64,000 nt of DNA from Streptomyces dysideae (lineage in GTDB: Bacteria; Actinomycetota; Actinomycetes; Streptomycetales; Streptomycetaceae): NCBI RefSeq assembly GCF_001514305.1, contig NZ_KQ949100.1, positions 72,376 through 136,375 on the forward strand, in the 5' to 3' direction. A program made the position numbers and the translations under genes. This document shows positions 25,778 through 34,685 of the stretch, in pieces. Each line of letters opens with the position of its first letter. The stretch's first letter is position 1. The notes below the pieces were generated by a model that was given only the letters and a program-made list of their open reading frames with translations, was not told the DNA's origin and did not search any database.

Positions 25778-26046
25778 GTGGTTCGCCGGTCCTGGTGGGT
25801 GTACTGGTTGGCGGACCACCGCGCGTGGGGGACGGTGGCCGCGGGATGAGGGGGACGACGCGTGCATGCGACGCTACGCCGACGGATGGGGCGGAAGCAG
25901 GGCTTCCGATTCTTCCCGTCCGTCCCGCCGGACACTCGCGGCACGTGCGTCCCTCGCTCCACGAACGTACGTCATGCCACGGACGTGCCCCGATTCCCCC
26001 GTACGGATCACAGGTCACACAGGGACGCGTCCGATGGCGGAAGCTG

Positions 26047-26433
26047 TCAGGTGTGACCCTCCGCGCGTTCACCGCCGTCCCACCGCGCCCGCTTCATATC
26101 GACGCGCGGCAGGTGGCCCTCGGCGGCCCGGCTCGCCTCCTTCAGTGGCGTGCCCTCCTCGCGGTATCGGGCCAGCGCTCTGAGCTCGTGCCCCGGCAGC
26201 AGCACGCCGTCCGCGCGCACGACACGCCACCACGGCACGCTGCCGCCGTAGAGGGACATCACCCGGCCGACCTGGCGGGGCCCGCCCTCCTCCAGCCACT
26301 CGGCGACGTCCCCGTATGTCATGACACGCCCGGGCGGGATCAGTTCGGCGACCTCGAGGACCTGCTCGGCGTACTCCGGCAGGGCGTCCGGGTACTCCGG
26401 GCGGGCATCGTCCGGAAGGCTCTCCTCGCTCAT
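26047..26433 (-). CDS. Alkyltransferase-like protein (ATL), MGMT family without the acceptor cysteine
   Basis: A 128-residue protein of the DNA-binding MGMT domain: LIPPGRVMTYGDVAEWL, PRQVGRVM (the helix-turn-helix with arginine finger) and SVPWWRVVRADG. In true O6-methylguanine methyltransferases the active site reads PCHR; here it is PWWR (residues 67-70), so the methyl-accepting cysteine is a tryptophan and the histidine is also changed. ATLs bind O6-alkylguanine and flag it for nucleotide excision repair. The usual ATL form is PWHR, so the double tryptophan is a variant. The gene is divergent from the flippase-like gene and lies upstream of AdnA on the same strand, in a repair-gene neighbourhood. 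Confidence 0.9.
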   Translation of the reverse strand: MSEESLPDDARPEYPDALPEYAEQVLEVAELIPPGRVMTYGDVAEWLEEGGPRQVGRVMSLYGGSVPWWRVVRADGVLLPGHELRALARYREEGTPLKEASRAAEGHLPRVDMKRARWDGGERAEGHT

Positions 26434-26619
26434 CCGACCCATCCTGCCCCACCCCACCGACAATGTGACGCGCTCGCCACTGTGCGTATCCCTCGCTCCG
26501 GGGCGACGCTTCCGGCAGACTGTGCGCCCCCGCGTTTGCACCCTGATGCCCCCGTGTGTCGGTGGAGCATGCCACCATCGTGCGGGCGGTGACTGGTGAT
26601 ACGAGACCAAGAAGAGACG

Positions 26620-29361
26620 ATGAAGCAGCAGGGTGCGCACCCGGAGGACGCGGAAAGCGCCTCTGCCGCTTCGCCGCGCCCGGGCACCGCGAACACGGAC
26701 AAGAAGGACCTCGGTAAGGACACCGCAAAGAGGCCTCCGCCGGGCTCCGACGACGTCGACGAGGCATACGCCGACGAGGTCGAGGGCGACGAACCGCTGC
26801 TCCCCGCGCGCGTGCACCGCCCCTCCGACCTCATGCGGCTCCTGGTGGGCGTGCTCGCCGTCGTCGTACTGCTCGCGATCGCCGCGTTCGCGCACGGCAC
26901 CACCTCGGGTCTCGAACAGGACATCAACAAGGGCACCGGGCAGGCGCCCGACGTGATCAGCAAGATCGCGGGGCTGGTGTCCAGCATCGCGATCCTCCTG
27001 GTGCCCGTCGCCTTCGCGATCGAGCGGCTGATCAAGCGGGACGGGCTGCGCATCGCCGACGGCGTCCTCGCGGCGGTCCTCGCCCACGGGGTGACGCTCG
27101 CCACCGATCTGTGGGTGGCGCGGGCCGCCCCGAAGTCCATCCAGGACGCGCTCACCCAGCCCTCGCCCGGCGACATCACCTCCCTCACCGACCCGGTGCA
27201 CGGCTATCTCGCCCCGGTCATCGCGTACATGACGGCCGTGGGCATGTCCCGCCGGCCACGCTGGCGTGCGGTGCTCTGGGCAGTGCTGGTCCTCTACGCC
27301 TTCTCCATGCTGGTCACCGGCTACACGACGCCGTTCTCGATCATCCTGACGCTGCTGCTCGGCTGGACCGTGGCCTACGGCACGCTGTACGCGGTCGGCT
27401 CACCCAACGTCCGTCCCACCGGGCGGACGCTGATGGCGGGCCTCAGACACGTCGGTTTCCACCCGGTGAGCGCGGCCCGCGAGGAGACGTCGGACACACC
27501 GGAGACCGGCGACCGCGGCAGGCGCTACTTCGTCACGCTCGAGGACGGTCCGCCGCTGGACGTGACGGTGGTCGACCGGGAGCAGCAGGCGCAGGGCTTC
27601 TTCTACCGTGTCTGGCGCAATCTGACGCTGCGCGGTTTCGCCACCCGCAGCAGCCTGCAGTCGCTGCGCCAGGCCCTGGAGCAGGAGGCGCTCCTCGCCT
27701 ACGCCGCCATCGCGGCCGGCGCCAACGCTCCCAAGCTGATCGCGACCTCCGAACTCGGCCCGGACGCCGTGATGCTCGTCTACGAGCACACCGGCGGGCA
27801 CACCCTGGACGCGCTGCCGGACGAGGAGATCACCGACGAGCTGCTGCGCGGCACCTGGGACCAGGTGCGGGCGCTGCAGTCCCGGCGCATCGCGCACCGC
27901 AGGCTGGTGGGTGACGCGATTCTGGTGGATCGTTCCGGCAAGGTGGTCCTCACTGATCTGCGAGTCGGCGAGATCGCGGCCAACAACCTGCTGCTGCGCA
28001 TGGACATCTCCCAGCTGCTGGTGACGCTCGGCCTGCGGGTGGGCGCGGAGCGCGCGGTGGCATCGGCGGTGGGCGTGCTCGGCCCCGACGCCGTGGCGGA
28101 CTGTCTGCCGATGCTGCAGCCCATCGCGCTGAGCCGCTCCACGCGCGCGACGCTGCGCAGACTGGCCCGGGAGCGCGCCCAGCGCGAACGCGAGGCGGTC
28201 CTGGAGGCGTCCCGGCAGACCAGGCAGGCCCGCCTGGAAGAGGCCCCGGAGGATGCGGTGCCGGTCCTCGGGAAACCCGACAAGAAGGCCGTACGCGCGG
28301 AGGCACGGGCCGAGAAGCGGGCCATCGACGAGGCACTGGAGGAAGCACGCGAGGAGGATCTGCTCACCCAGATCCGGCACGAGGTGCTGCTGATCAGGCC
28401 GCAGGCCCCGGTCGAACCGGCCCGGCTGGAGCGGGTGCGGCCGCGCACGCTGATCACTTTCATCGCCGGCGCCATCGGTGCGTACTTCCTGCTGACGCAG
28501 CTCACCCACATCGAGTTCGGGCCGCTCATCGCCAACGCCGAGTGGGGCTGGGTGGCCGCGGCCGTGCTGTTCTCGGCGGCCAGCTACTTCGCGGCGGCGA
28601 TGGCGCTGCTGGGGTTCGTGCCGGAGCGGGTGCCGTTCCTGCGGACCGTGGCGGCGCAGGTCGCCGGGTCGTTCGTGAAGATCGTCGCGCCGGCCGCGGT
28701 GGGCGGTGTCGCGCTCAACACGCGCTTCCTGCAACGTTCGGGGGTGCGGCCGGGGCTCGCGGTGGCGAGCGTCGGCGCGTCCCAGCTGTTCGGGCTCGGC
28801 GCGCACATCCTGATGCTGCTGTCCTTCGGCTATCTGACCGGCACCGAGAAGACACCGTCGCTGTCGCCGTCCCGGACGGTCATCGCGGGTCTGCTGACGG
28901 TGGCGGTACTGGTCCTCGTGGCGACGTCGGTGCCGTTCCTGCGGAAATTCGTCGCCACGCGCGTGAGGTCGCTGTTCGCGGGTGTCGTGCCGCGCATGCT
29001 CGACGTGCTGCAGCGGCCGCAGAAGCTGGTCACCGGCATCGGTGGCATGCTCCTGCTGACCGCCTGCTTCGTGATGTGCCTGGACGCGTCGATCCGCGCC
29101 TTCGGCAGCGAGGGGACCTCGCTCAGCATCGCCAGCGTCGCCGTCGTCTTCCTCGCCGGCAACGCGCTCGGCTCGGCGGCCCCGACCCCGGGCGGCGTGG
29201 GCGCCGTGGACGTGACCCTGACGGTCGGTCTCATCGCCGTGGGCCTGCCCAGCGAGGTCGCGGCGCCCTCGGTGCTGCTCTTCCGGCTGCTGACGCTGTG
29301 GCTGCCGGTGCTGCCCGGATGGCTGGCCTTCAGCCATCTGACGCGCAAGGGCGCGCTGTAG
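26620..29361 (+). CDS. Flippase-like (LPG synthase TM, UPF0104) protein with an embedded degenerate kinase domain
   Basis: A 913-residue protein. Residues 1-65 are hydrophilic; residues 68-270 hold about six membrane helices. Residues about 300-480 look like an aminoglycoside-phosphotransferase or ABC1-type kinase fold: RYFVTLEDGPPLDVTVVD, QEALLAYAAIAAGAN, then HRRLVGDAILVD (catalytic-loop position) and VVLTDLRVGE (metal-loop position). The ATP lysine is not visible, so it may be a pseudokinase. A charged coiled-coil-like stretch (residues 510-600) leads to a C-terminal MprF-like flippase domain with about eight helices (GSFVKIVAPAAVGGVALNTRFLQ). A lysyl- or alanyl-tRNA transferase domain is absent. 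The start at ATG 26620 follows GAAGAG; a GTG at 26596 is an alternative. Confidence 0.85.
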   Translation: MKQQGAHPEDAESASAASPRPGTANTDKKDLGKDTAKRPPPGSDDVDEAYADEVEGDEPLLPARVHRPSDLMRLLVGVLAVVVLLAIAAFAHGTTSGLEQDINKGTGQAPDVISKIAGLVSSIAILLVPVAFAIERLIKRDGLRIADGVLAAVLAHGVTLATDLWVARAAPKSIQDALTQPSPGDITSLTDPVHGYLAPVIAYMTAVGMSRRPRWRAVLWAVLVLYAFSMLVTGYTTPFSIILTLLLGWTVAYGTLYAVGSPNVRPTGRTLMAGLRHVGFHPVSAAREETSDTPETGDRGRRYFVTLEDGPPLDVTVVDREQQAQGFFYRVWRNLTLRGFATRSSLQSLRQALEQEALLAYAAIAAGANAPKLIATSELGPDAVMLVYEHTGGHTLDALPDEEITDELLRGTWDQVRALQSRRIAHRRLVGDAILVDRSGKVVLTDLRVGEIAANNLLLRMDISQLLVTLGLRVGAERAVASAVGVLGPDAVADCLPMLQPIALSRSTRATLRRLARERAQREREAVLEASRQTRQARLEEAPEDAVPVLGKPDKKAVRAEARAEKRAIDEALEEAREEDLLTQIRHEVLLIRPQAPVEPARLERVRPRTLITFIAGAIGAYFLLTQLTHIEFGPLIANAEWGWVAAAVLFSAASYFAAAMALLGFVPERVPFLRTVAAQVAGSFVKIVAPAAVGGVALNTRFLQRSGVRPGLAVASVGASQLFGLGAHILMLLSFGYLTGTEKTPSLSPSRTVIAGLLTVAVLVLVATSVPFLRKFVATRVRSLFAGVVPRMLDVLQRPQKLVTGIGGMLLLTACFVMCLDASIRAFGSEGTSLSIASVAVVFLAGNALGSAAPTPGGVGAVDVTLTVGLIAVGLPSEVAAPSVLLFRLLTLWLPVLPGWLAFSHLTRKGAL

Positions 29362-29471
29362 CGCAGGGCATGCGGTGCGCGGACCATCGCGCGCGTACGT
29401 CCACCCGGCGCCGTACCTCGTACGGCCCGCGCCCCGAGCGGCCCGCCCCGCAGGACCGCAGGATGGGGACC

Positions 29472-31016
29472 ATGCCGAACCCGCCCTGGCTGCGCGCCGC
29501 TGCCCTGACCGCCACCGCCGTCCTGCTGTCCTGCGTCCTCGCGGGCTGCGGCGACGACTCCCAGGACGAGGATCTGACGTCCCAGCAGCTGCGCTGGACG
29601 GACTGCCCGGCGCCCTCCCAGGCCGAGGGCGGCGGCGACACCCCGTCACCGCTGCCGGACGGCGGCGAGTGGCAGTGCGCCACGATGAAGGCGCCCCTCG
29701 ACTGGGACGAGCCCAAGGGCGACACGATCAAGCTCGCACTGATCCGGGCGAAGGCGAGCGGCGACGAGAGCGAGCGGATCGGCTCACTGATCTTCAACTT
29801 CGGCGGCCCCGGCGGCTCGGGCATCACCACGCTGCCCGCCTTCGGGCAGGACTACACCGAGCTGCGCACCCGCTACGACCTGGTGAGCTTCGATCCGCGC
29901 GGGGTCGGCCGCAGCGCGCCCGTGCTGTGCGCGAACGACCCGCAGCTCGACGCCTTCTTCCAGCAGGACGCGACCCCCGACGACACGGCCGAGCGCGCCG
30001 AACTGCTGGACAACACCAAGGAGTTCAACGTTGCCTGCGAGGAGAACTCCGAGAAGATCCTGCCGCACGTGCGCACCACCGACGCGGCCCGCGACCTGGA
30101 CCTGATGCGCCAGGTCCTCGGCGACGGCAAGCTGCACTACTTCGGCATCTCGTACGGCACCGAACTCGGCGGCGTCTACGCCCACCTGTTCCCGAAGAAG
30201 GTGGGCCGCGCCGTCTTCGACGCGGTAGTCGACCCGACGCAGACCTCCGAACAGGGCTCGCTCGGCCAGGCGAAGGGCTTCCAGCTCGCCCTCGACAACT
30301 ACGCCGAGCACTGTGTCTCCCAGACCGAGGACTGCCCGGTCGGCGACAGCGCGCAGGACGTCAAGGACCGCATCGCCAAGCTGCTGAAGGACCTCGACGC
30401 CAAGCCGATCCCGGGCGTCCTCCCGCGCAGGCTGACCCAGACCGCGGCGACCAGCGGCATCGCGCAGGCGCTGTACTCGCAGGGCTTCTGGGAGTACCTC
30501 ACCCAGGGACTGGAAGAGGCGTACGACGGGGACGGCAGGGTCCTGATGCTGCTGTCGGACTCGATGAACGGACGCAGCGGCAACGGCGAGTACAGCAACC
30601 TCATCGCGGCCAACGTCTCCATCAACTGCGCCGACGACAAACCGCGGTACACCCCCGCGTACGTGGAGCGGAAGCTGCCCGAGTTCCGGGCCGCCTCGGA
30701 CCTGTTCGGCGACTTCCTGGCCTGGTCCATGGTCAGCTGCACCGACTGGCCGGTGGCGGGCGCCGCCGACCACCCCGATGTGAGCGCGCCCGGTTCGGCG
30801 CCGATCCTGGTCATCGGCAACACCGGCGACCCGGCGACCCCGTACGAGGGCGCGCGGAAGATGGTGGCCGCGCTCGGTGAGGGCGTGGGCGTCGAGCTGA
30901 CGTACAAGGGGCAGGGGCACGGCGCGTACGACAGCGGGAACAAGTGCGTGCAGGACGCGGTGAACGGCTATCTGCTGGACGGGAAAGTGCCGGCGGCGGG
31001 CACCGTCTGCTCCTGA
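29472..31016 (+). CDS. Secreted lipoprotein alpha/beta hydrolase, tripeptidyl aminopeptidase (TAP) family, copy 1
   Basis: A 514-residue protein with a lipoprotein signal: LTATAVLLSCVLAGC places the lipid-modified cysteine near residue 27. The hydrolase core has GSLIFNFGGPGGSG (oxyanion loop), RYDLVSFDPRGVGRS, the nucleophile elbow YFGISYGTELGG, and in the C-terminal TAP-like domain VIGNTGDPATPYEGA (acid) and GQGHGAYDSGNKCVQ (histidine). Such enzymes release N-terminal tripeptides or process peptides at the cell surface. An in-frame ATG nine bases upstream (29463) also has a fair AGGA site. The next gene is a close paralogue, 127 bases downstream, so this is a tandem duplication. Confidence 0.9.
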   Translation: MPNPPWLRAAALTATAVLLSCVLAGCGDDSQDEDLTSQQLRWTDCPAPSQAEGGGDTPSPLPDGGEWQCATMKAPLDWDEPKGDTIKLALIRAKASGDESERIGSLIFNFGGPGGSGITTLPAFGQDYTELRTRYDLVSFDPRGVGRSAPVLCANDPQLDAFFQQDATPDDTAERAELLDNTKEFNVACEENSEKILPHVRTTDAARDLDLMRQVLGDGKLHYFGISYGTELGGVYAHLFPKKVGRAVFDAVVDPTQTSEQGSLGQAKGFQLALDNYAEHCVSQTEDCPVGDSAQDVKDRIAKLLKDLDAKPIPGVLPRRLTQTAATSGIAQALYSQGFWEYLTQGLEEAYDGDGRVLMLLSDSMNGRSGNGEYSNLIAANVSINCADDKPRYTPAYVERKLPEFRAASDLFGDFLAWSMVSCTDWPVAGAADHPDVSAPGSAPILVIGNTGDPATPYEGARKMVAALGEGVGVELTYKGQGHGAYDSGNKCVQDAVNGYLLDGKVPAAGTVCS

Positions 31017-31143
31017 GCATTCCACAAAGCAGCAGTTCAGAAGGTTATCCACAGGCTGCAACGGCCCGCCGCGGGATCTGCCTACCATGGCCTGACCGCC
31101 ATCCGCTGCACGGTGCGGACGGCCTGCGAGGTGGGGAAAGCGC

Positions 31144-32628
31144 ATGACGCGATTCGTACGGTGGGCGGCCGTCACGGCCGCAGCCGCAATGCTGGTGTCG
31201 GGCTGCACCGGCGGCGGGTCCGGCGACGGCGACGCGTCCTCGGGGTCCTCGGGGAAGCTGGACTGGGGGCGCTGCAGGGCAACCGCGGAAGCGCCCGCAC
31301 CAGGCCGCGGCTGGCAGTGTGCGACGCTCCAGGTGCCGCTGGACTGGACGAAGCCGGACGGCGAGACGATCGGGCTCGCACTGATCCGCGCCAAGGCCAC
31401 CGGCGACAACCGCATCGGCTCGCTGCTGTTCAACTTCGGCGGCCCCGGCGGCTCGGGCGTGTCCATGATGCCGTCGTACGCCGACACGGTCTCCTCGCTG
31501 CGTGAGCGGTACGACGTGGTGAGCTGGGACCCGCGCGGGGTCGGCTCGAGCAAGGGCATCCGCTGCCGCAGCGACGAGGAGATCCAGGCCGCCGAGGCGG
31601 TGGACGCCTCGCCGGACACCCCGGTCGAGGAGACGGCGTACTTCAAGGACGCGGCGAGCTTCGGCCAGGGCTGCGAGAAGGCCGCCGGGAAGCTGATGGC
31701 GCATGTGTCGACCACCGACACCGCCCGGGACATGGACCGGCTGCGGCAGGTTCTCGGCGATGCGAAGATGCACTACTTCGGTATCTCGTATGGCACCGAA
31801 CTGGGCGGTGTGTACGCCCACCTGTTCCCGAAGAAGGTGGGGCGGCTGGTCCTCGACGCGGTCGTCGACCCGGCCGCGGACACGGTGGGGCACGCCGAGA
31901 ACCAGACCAGGGGCTTCCAGCGCGCGCTGAACGGCTACCTGGAGTCCACCGGCCAGGACCCCGAGCAGGGCACGCGGAAGATCGCGGACCTGCTGGAGCG
32001 GATCGACGCGGATCCGCTGCCGACGTCGTCCGAGCGGGAGCTGACGCAGTCGCTCGCGGTCACCGGCATCGTGGTGTCGCTGTACAGCAAGACCGCCTGG
32101 CCGGGTCTGACCAGGGCCCTGGAGACGGCCGAGGACGGCGACGGTTCGGAGCTGCTGGCACTCGCCGACCTCTACTACGAGCGTGACGCGTCGGGGCGGT
32201 ACGGCACGACGACCCATTCGCAACGGGTCATATCGTGCTTGGACGACAAGCGGCGGCCGACCGCCGAGGAGGCGAAGCGGCTGCTGCCGGAGTTCGAGAA
32301 GATCTCGCCCGTGTTCGGACCGTTCCTGGGCTGGGACACGGCCGGCTGGTGCCACGACTGGCCGGTGGCCGGACAGTACGACTCCCCGGAGGTGAGCGCG
32401 CCGGGTGCGGCGCCGATCCTGGTGGTCGGCAACACCGGCGATCCGGCGACACCGTACGAGGGCGCCCGCAGGATGGCGGACGAGCTGGGCGAGGGCGTCG
32501 GTGTGGTGCTCACCTGGGAGGGCGAGGGGCACGGTGCGTACGGGAGTGGCAGCGACTGTGTCGACTCCGCGGTGAACGCGTATCTGCTGGCGGGAACCAC
32601 GCCGAAGGACGGCCGGGTCTGCTCATGA
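31144..32628 (+). CDS. Secreted lipoprotein alpha/beta hydrolase, TAP family, copy 2
   Basis: A 494-residue paralogue of the preceding gene. Signal and lipobox read AAAAMLVSGCTGG, with the cysteine near residue 21. Core motifs repeat: LLFNFGGPGGSG, YDVVSWDPRGVGSS, nucleophile elbow YFGISYGTELGG, VVGNTGDPATPYEGA and GEGHGAYGSGSDC. The region around the nucleophile is nearly identical to copy 1 while the middle (lid) section differs, so the pair probably share chemistry and differ in peptide preference. The ATG follows GGTGGGGAAAG. The hairpin at 32633-32673 ends the unit just after the stop. Confidence 0.9.
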   Translation: MTRFVRWAAVTAAAAMLVSGCTGGGSGDGDASSGSSGKLDWGRCRATAEAPAPGRGWQCATLQVPLDWTKPDGETIGLALIRAKATGDNRIGSLLFNFGGPGGSGVSMMPSYADTVSSLRERYDVVSWDPRGVGSSKGIRCRSDEEIQAAEAVDASPDTPVEETAYFKDAASFGQGCEKAAGKLMAHVSTTDTARDMDRLRQVLGDAKMHYFGISYGTELGGVYAHLFPKKVGRLVLDAVVDPAADTVGHAENQTRGFQRALNGYLESTGQDPEQGTRKIADLLERIDADPLPTSSERELTQSLAVTGIVVSLYSKTAWPGLTRALETAEDGDGSELLALADLYYERDASGRYGTTTHSQRVISCLDDKRRPTAEEAKRLLPEFEKISPVFGPFLGWDTAGWCHDWPVAGQYDSPEVSAPGAAPILVVGNTGDPATPYEGARRMADELGEGVGVVLTWEGEGHGAYGSGSDCVDSAVNAYLLAGTTPKDGRVCS

Positions 32629-32632
32629 CGAC

Positions 32633-32673
32633 GGCGGGGGCCGCACGCACCCGTGGTGCGCGCGGGCCCCGCC
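32633..32673. terminator. Terminator hairpin between TAP hydrolase copy 2 and moeZ
   Basis: A GC-rich inverted repeat starting GGCGGGG and closing CCCCGCC, with a central ACGCACC/GGTGCG pairing. The stem has small internal mismatches. It lies between two convergent genes and could serve both. Confidence 0.7.
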
Positions 32674-32693
32674 GGCCGGACGGAGTGGTGCGG

Positions 32694-33872
32694 TCAGTAG
32701 ACCGGCTTGCTCGGCTCGATCTGGTTGACCCAGCCGATCACACCGCCGCCCACGTGCACGGCGTCGGCGAAGCCCGCGGACTTCAGGACCGCGAGGACTT
32801 CCGCACTGCGGACACCCGTCTTGCAGTGCAAGACAATCTTCTTGTCCTGCGGGAGGGTCTCCAGGGCGCTGCCCATGAGGAACTCGTTCTTCGGGATCAG
32901 CTTGGCGCCGGGGATCGAGACGATCTCGTACTCGTTGATCTCGCGGACGTCGATGATCTCGATGTTCTCACCGTCGTCGATCCACTCCTTGAGCTGCTTG
33001 GGAGTGATCGTCGAGCCGGCGGCCGCCTCCTGGGCCTCCTCGGAGACGACGCCGCAGAAGGCCTCGTAGTCGATGAGCTCGGTGACGGTCGGGTTCTCGC
33101 CGCAGACCGCGCAGTCGGGGTCCTTGCGGACCTTGACCTGGCGGTACTGCATCTCCAGGGCGTCGTAGATCATCAGGCGGCCGACCAGCGGCTCACCGAT
33201 ACCGGCGAGCAGCTTGATGGCCTCGTTGACCTGGATGGAGCCGATGGACGCGCACAGCACGCCCAGGACGCCGCCCTCGGCGCAGGAGGGGACCATGCCG
33301 GGGGGCGGGGGCTCCGGGTAGAGGCAGCGGTAGCAGGGGCCGTGCTCGGACCAGAAGACGGAGGCCTGGCCGTCGAAGCGGTAGATCGAGCCCCACACAT
33401 ACGGCTTGTTGAGCAGCACGCACGCGTCGTTGACCAGGTAGCGGGTCGCGAAGTTGTCCGTGCCGTCGACGATGAGGTCGTACTGGCTGAAGATGTCCAT
33501 CACGTTGTCGGCCTCGAGCCGCTCCTCGTGAAGGATCACGTTCACGTACGGGTTGATGCCGAGCACGCTGTCGCGGGCCGACTCGGCCTTGGACCGGCCG
33601 ATGTCCGCCTGGCTGTGGATGATCTGGCGCTGCAGGTTCGACTCGTCGACCTCGTCGAACTCCACGATGCCGAGCGTGCCGACGCCCGCGGCGGCGAGGT
33701 ACATCAGCGCCGGCGAGCCCAGGCCGCCGGCGCCCACACACAGCACCTTGGCGTTCTTCAGCCGCTTCTGCCCGTCCATCCCCACGTCGGGGATGATCAG
33801 GTGGCGGGAGTACCTGCGGACCTCGTCTACGGTGAGCTCGGCAGCCGGCTCGACCAGGGGTGGCAGCGACAC
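32694..33872 (-). CDS. moeZ: Adenylyltransferase/sulfurtransferase MoeZ
   Basis: A 392-residue E1-like protein with a C-terminal rhodanese domain. Residues about 37-47 hold CVGAGGLGSPAL for ATP; paired cysteines CYRC and CAVC bind the structural zinc; the rhodanese loop is LHCKTGVRS near residue 350, whose cysteine carries persulfide sulfur. MoeZ adenylates and then thiocarboxylates small carrier proteins (MoaD, CysO, ThiS types), feeding molybdopterin, cysteine and thiamine synthesis. GTG 33872 has GGAG 5 bases upstream. A near-perfect SigR-type promoter is at 33942-33917, overlapping the end of the upstream gene, so the gene has its own stress promoter as well as possible readthrough from the Pel-like unit. 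Confidence 0.94.
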   Translation of the reverse strand: MSLPPLVEPAAELTVDEVRRYSRHLIIPDVGMDGQKRLKNAKVLCVGAGGLGSPALMYLAAAGVGTLGIVEFDEVDESNLQRQIIHSQADIGRSKAESARDSVLGINPYVNVILHEERLEADNVMDIFSQYDLIVDGTDNFATRYLVNDACVLLNKPYVWGSIYRFDGQASVFWSEHGPCYRCLYPEPPPPGMVPSCAEGGVLGVLCASIGSIQVNEAIKLLAGIGEPLVGRLMIYDALEMQYRQVKVRKDPDCAVCGENPTVTELIDYEAFCGVVSEEAQEAAAGSTITPKQLKEWIDDGENIEIIDVREINEYEIVSIPGAKLIPKNEFLMGSALETLPQDKKIVLHCKTGVRSAEVLAVLKSAGFADAVHVGGGVIGWVNQIEPSKPVY

Positions 33873-33916
33873 GGGGACTCCGTTGGTCGGTCAATCATTA
33901 CGGTTGTTCTCCCCGT

Positions 33917-33942
33917 AACAGTGCCATGGCCTTTTTCATTCC
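33917..33942 (-). promoter_or_regulatory. SigR-type promoter of moeZ
   Basis: Minus strand: GGAAT (33942-33938), 18 bases, GTT (33919-33917). It matches the SigR consensus and lies 45 bases before the moeZ GTG. The -35 overlaps the last codons of the spherulin-like gene. Confidence 0.85.
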
Positions 33943-34685
33943 GAGACACCTGTTCCGATCCGCGAGACGATTTCGTCCCAGTAGCCGGGCATGGTCTCCC
34001 AGGGGTCGCTGCGGCCGCCGCGCTCCGTGCGGTCGGTGAACCAGATCGTCGAGGCGCCCTGCCAACGGGCGATCCGCAGCGCCTCGTCCAGGTGCCCGCG
34101 GGGCATTCCGTGGACGAAGTGGCAGAAGCGGTCGGGCGGGTAGTCGGCGGTCCACTCGGCCACCTGCGACCAGCGGTAGTCGCTCCACGGGCCGGAGAAG
34201 GTGACCAACTGGTCGGCGCTCTCGGCGTAGCCAGGGTACGGGTGGGTGCCGTGGCCGAGGACGATGTGGGCATCGTCACGCAGCGCACGAAGGGCTGTGA
34301 CCGTGCGCCGGATCTCGGGGAGCGAGACGCGTTCGGTCGGGCAGCGGTCCAACAGGAAGCCGTCGACCTGATACCAGTCGAGATAGCGATGCGCGTCGGA
34401 GATCACCTCGCCGAAGGCGCGGGCGCCATGAGTGGTGTCGAGGCGGCCGAGGACCCGGACGCCCGCGTTGCGCAGCCGGCCGGCCGCCGCCAGGCAGTGC
34501 GGGTCGGGGCGGACGCCCGGGCCGTCGGCGACGTTGAGGACGACCCAGTGCAAGGGGGTGCCGGGGCGGGTGAGTTCGCCCCATTCGGTGGGCGCGACGA
34601 GGGGGTGGGCGTAGCCGGGGATGCCGAAGCGGATACGGACGTCGGTGCTCGCGGTGCCCGCTGTCGGGGAGGTCAGATACGGCAT
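33936..34685 (-). CDS. Spherulin-4-like glycoside hydrolase family protein (PelA-hydrolase type)
   Basis: A 249-residue protein without a clear signal peptide, starting MPYLTSPTAGTASTD. It has the spherulin-4 barrel pattern: FGIPGYAHPLV at strand 1, HWVVLNVADGPG, VRVLGRLDTTHGAR, then YQVDGFLLDRCPTE and HIVLGHGTHPYPGYAE. Relatives include fungal Sph3 and the hydrolase domain of PelA, which cleave alpha-1,4-GalNAc-type exopolysaccharides. Those enzymes usually show DGxFxDE; here the position after the second Asp is Arg (DR), so the catalytic pattern is altered. Its ATG overlaps the upstream epimerase by 13 bases, so they are coupled. It ends the Pel-like unit. Confidence 0.82.
   Translation of the reverse strand: MPYLTSPTAGTASTDVRIRFGIPGYAHPLVAPTEWGELTRPGTPLHWVVLNVADGPGVRPDPHCLAAAGRLRNAGVRVLGRLDTTHGARAFGEVISDAHRYLDWYQVDGFLLDRCPTERVSLPEIRRTVTALRALRDDAHIVLGHGTHPYPGYAESADQLVTFSGPWSDYRWSQVAEWTADYPPDRFCHFVHGMPRGHLDEALRIARWQGASTIWFTDRTERGGRSDPWETMPGYWDEIVSRIGTGVSE

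Noticed and set aside
25870..26010. SigR-like GGGAAT in the adnA upstream region
   Set aside because: The minus-strand GGGAAT near 26000 is followed after 18 bases by TGA, not GTT.
25778..26046. LexA/SOS box upstream of adnA at the CGAACGTACGTC sequence
   Set aside because: The right half is GTCA, not GTTC, so the GAAC-N4-GTTC symmetry fails.
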